8,050 nucleotides of DNA, from NCBI GenBank assembly GCA_964436865.1, contig CAYTFK010000315.1:1-8050 (forward strand). The letters run 5' to 3'. Shown one piece after another: positions 6,249-8,050 of the stretch. Source of the DNA: JAXGPP01 sp964436865 (GTDB lineage Bacteria; Planctomycetota; Planctomycetia; Pirellulales; Thermoguttaceae). Both the position numbers and the translations under genes were made by a program. The notes beneath the pieces were generated by a model. That model was not told where the DNA came from and did no database searches. It saw only the letters and a program-made list of their open reading frames with translations. Within the stretch, counting starts at the first letter, position 1. Each line of letters begins with the position of its first letter.

Positions 6249-7124
6249 ATGGATGCCTTCGGGATACTGAACATCAACAAACCGGCCGGCATGACGTCGC
6301 GCGACGTGGTTACGCGTGTGGAGCGATTGGTGCGCCCCGCCAAGGCGGGGCATGCGGGGACGCTCGACCCGTTGGCCTCGGGCGTGCTGGTGGTGCCGGT
6401 GGGCGGGGCCACCCGGCTCATCGAGTACGTGCAGCGGATGCGGAAGAGCTACTGGGGCACGTTTCTGTTGGGCCGCGAAAGTCCGACCGAGGACTTGGAG
6501 GGAGAGATCACGGAGCTGACTGCCCCGCCGATTCCCACAGTGGACGAAATCCGCATGGCCGCAGCCCGGCTTACGGGACAAATTGAGCAGCGGCCGCCCC
6601 AGTACTCGGCACTCAAAGTGCGCGGCCAGCGGGCGTATCAGCTCGCCCGACAGGGGCGGAAAGTCGACCTCACACCGCGGCCGGTGATGGTATACGATCT
6701 GGAAGTGGAACGGTATCAATATCCTGAACTGGTGCTTCGGGTGACCTGCGGCGCGGGGACGTACATCCGCTCGCTGGGACGCGACCTAGCCGAATCGCTG
6801 GGAACGGCGGCGGTGATGGCGGGGTTGGTGCGAACGGCGATCGGGCCGTTTCGGCTGGAGGATGCGGTGGAATTGGAGACCCTGGACGCCACGAATTGGG
6901 CGAGCTTTCTGCGGCCGCCGACAGAGGCCGTGGCCGAGTTGCCCCAGATCATGTTTGGTAAGGACGAGATTCGCCGTTTGCACGCCGGGCAGCTTGTGGA
7001 TGGGGCGGAACTGTCCGGCCCGCCGCGGGCGGCCGCCGTGGACAACCGCGGACGACTGGTCGGCATCGTCGTGGTTCGCAACGGCTGCTGGGCGCCAGAG
7101 CGCAATTTCCCGCTTCGGGGTTGA
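6249..7124 (+). CDS. truB: tRNA pseudouridine(55) synthase TruB
   Basis: A cytoplasmic RNA-modifying enzyme that turns uridine 55 in the T-loop of tRNAs into pseudouridine. The 291-aa product has the family signature AGTLDPLASGVL, with catalytic Asp40. It also has the N-terminal INKPAGMTS (9-17), the KSYWGTFLLG strand followed by TEDLEG (66-85), the RPPQYSALKVRG loop (115-126) and CGAGTYIRSLGRDL (167-180). The C-terminal 45 residues look like a short TruB C-terminal or PUA-like region. Length is close to normal for the family. The ATG at 6249 is preceded by a weak GGCGGA five bases upstream and opens with the expected MDAFGILNINKP. It is divergent from the kinase operon and is followed after 105 bp by the flavin oxidoreductase gene. 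Confidence 0.97.
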   Translation: MDAFGILNINKPAGMTSRDVVTRVERLVRPAKAGHAGTLDPLASGVLVVPVGGATRLIEYVQRMRKSYWGTFLLGRESPTEDLEGEITELTAPPIPTVDEIRMAAARLTGQIEQRPPQYSALKVRGQRAYQLARQGRKVDLTPRPVMVYDLEVERYQYPELVLRVTCGAGTYIRSLGRDLAESLGTAAVMAGLVRTAIGPFRLEDAVELETLDATNWASFLRPPTEAVAELPQIMFGKDEIRRLHAGQLVDGAELSGPPRAAAVDNRGRLVGIVVVRNGCWAPERNFPLRG

Positions 7125-7171
7125 TCGACGATCGGCTGGGGAGAAGATGCGGTTGGCCGGGAAGCGAGAGT

Positions 7172-7198
7172 TTGCTTAGATTTCTTGGGCGGTAGAGT
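7172..7198 (+). promoter_or_regulatory. Weak candidate promoter for the flavin oxidoreductase
   Basis: TTGCTT (7172-7177) and TAGAGT (7193-7198) lie in the 105-bp gap after truB. Each matches the sigma-70 consensus at only four of six bases, and the 15-bp spacer is short. It may instead be that the gene is read through from truB, since no terminator was found between them. Confidence 0.18.
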
Positions 7199-7217
7199 AG
7201 ACGGTTTACTTCCTTCC

Positions 7218-7221
7218 GGAG
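7218..7221 (+). promoter_or_regulatory. Ribosome binding site of the flavin oxidoreductase
   Basis: GGAG at 7218-7221 lies eight bases before the ATG at 7230. It supports this start over any internal Met, and the protein then begins a few residues before the conserved LFCPLDLRGVRFRNR. Confidence 0.6.
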
Positions 7222-7229
7222 CAAGCAAT

Positions 7230-8050
7230 ATGTCCGCGCCAACCACTGGCGAGACACACCTTTTCTGTCCGCTCGATCTCCGCGGGGTTCGGTTCCGCAA
7301 CCGGATCGCTGTCTCTCCCATGTGCCAATACTCGGCGAGGGATGGGATGGCGAACGACTGGCATCTGGTGCACCTCGGCAGCCGGGCGGTGGGGGGCGCG
7401 GGGCTGGTGATGTTTGAGGCGACCGCGGTGAGCCCGGAAGGCCGCATCACGCCGCACGATCTGGGAATCTGGAAGGACGAGCAGGTTGCGCCGCTGGCAT
7501 GCGTGGTTCGTTTCGTGAAAGGTCAGGGGGCGGCGGCGGGTATTCAGATTGCTCACGCCGGCCGCAAGGCGAGCACGCGGGCGCCGTGGGAAGGAGGCAC
7601 GCCGTTGGCGGACAGCGAAGGGGGGTGGAAAGGACTTGCGCCGAGCGCGAAAGCGTTCGCGCCCGACTACCCCGTGCCGGAAGCGCTGGACGAGGGAGGC
7701 ATTCGCACCGTCATTGGGCAGTTCCGTGCGGCGGCAGAGCGGGCTGTGGCTGCGGGGTTTGATCTGGTAGAGATCCATGCGGCGCATGGCTACCTGCTGC
7801 ATTCGTTCCTTTCGCCGCTATCGAACGAGCGACGCGACGCTTACGGCGGGCGCCTGGAATCGCGCATGACAGCGGTGCTGGAAACCGTCGCCGCGGTGCG
7901 GAGCGTTCTCCCGGATACCATGCCGCTTCTGGTGCGAATCTCGGCGACCGACTGGGTCGAAGGAGGATGGGACATCGAGCAGTCGATCGTGTTGGCACGA
8001 GAGCTTGGGCAGCGGGGCGTCGACCTGGTGGATTGTTCGTCGGGGGGACT
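7230..8050 (+). CDS. NADH:flavin oxidoreductase, Old Yellow Enzyme family, YqjM type (3' end beyond window)
   Basis: The first 273 residues of an FMN-dependent ene-reductase that reduces activated C=C bonds using NAD(P)H; the physiological substrate is unknown. Conserved parts are PLDLRGVRFRNRI (14-26), SPMCQYSA (29-36, Cys32 matching the flavin-tuning Cys of the YqjM class), QIAHAGRKA (106-114) and EIHAAHGYLLHSFLSP (181-196) with His183 and His186 for substrate binding and Tyr188. NERRDAYGGRLE (199-210) and the FMN-contacting VRISATDW (235-242) follow. The frame is intact to the window edge, where the sequence stops after DLVDCSSGG in the TIM barrel, so roughly the last quarter is missing. 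It lies 105 bp after truB on the same strand. Confidence 0.95.
   Translation, partial: MSAPTTGETHLFCPLDLRGVRFRNRIAVSPMCQYSARDGMANDWHLVHLGSRAVGGAGLVMFEATAVSPEGRITPHDLGIWKDEQVAPLACVVRFVKGQGAAAGIQIAHAGRKASTRAPWEGGTPLADSEGGWKGLAPSAKAFAPDYPVPEALDEGGIRTVIGQFRAAAERAVAAGFDLVEIHAAHGYLLHSFLSPLSNERRDAYGGRLESRMTAVLETVAAVRSVLPDTMPLLVRISATDWVEGGWDIEQSIVLARELGQRGVDLVDCSSGG

Noticed and set aside
6062..6586. Open frame running from the divergent region into truB in another frame
   Set aside because: Its latter part is an out-of-frame reading of truB, and its first part has no ribosome site or homology.
7109..7121. CCCG-CTT-CGGG hairpin at the 3' end of truB as a terminator
   Set aside because: The stem is only four pairs, lies within the coding sequence and has no T-run after it.

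Overview
The window looks like chromosomal DNA from a G+C-rich planctomycete (phylum Planctomycetota, plausibly the Pirellulales side). The main reasons are a secreted hydrazine-synthase-alpha-like multihaem protein, a Hanks-type Ser/Thr kinase with an extracytoplasmic tail, and haem-domain phrasing typical of planctomycete cytochromes. The lineage is inferred from gene content; there is no rRNA or phylogenetic marker beyond truB.

Layout. Positions 1-52 hold the last codons of a plus-strand gene that enters from the left. Positions 53-281 are a convergent intergenic region with three evenly built hairpins, each with a 7-bp stem and a TGAA loop, whose stems differ by compensated changes. A minus-strand, three-gene unit follows, read right to left. 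It starts with a membrane-anchored Ser/Thr protein kinase (5903-4089). Next is a 254-aa secreted protein with a beta-sandwich-like N-terminal part (4092-3328), translationally coupled to the kinase by an ATGA overlap and a strong Shine-Dalgarno. Last, after 61 bp, is a 994-aa exported protein (3266-282) with a discoidin-like domain, a TolB/PD40-type beta-propeller, an HZS-alpha-like domain and three CxxCH haem motifs, ending in a CxxCQ at the stop codon. A 345-bp divergent region (5904-6248) separates this unit from the plus-strand genes truB (6249-7124, tRNA pseudouridine-55 synthase) and an Old Yellow Enzyme of the YqjM type (7230 to the window edge, incomplete).

How the genes may work together. 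The kinase puts its catalytic domain in the cytoplasm and about 200 residues outside. The next two genes encode exported proteins, one of them multihaem. The tight spacing suggests co-expression of a signalling protein with a cell-envelope redox or sensing module. The substrate and reaction of the multihaem protein cannot be read from the sequence; nothing here shows that it makes hydrazine, and no hzsB/hzsC-like partner is in view. truB and the flavin oxidoreductase are ordinary housekeeping or metabolic genes, although truB here lacks its common nusA-infB-rbfA-rpsO neighbours.

No tRNA, rRNA, CRISPR array, insertion sequence, or prophage feature was seen. The best candidates for something undescribed are the kinase/secreted-protein/multihaem operon and the TGAA-loop hairpin triplet.
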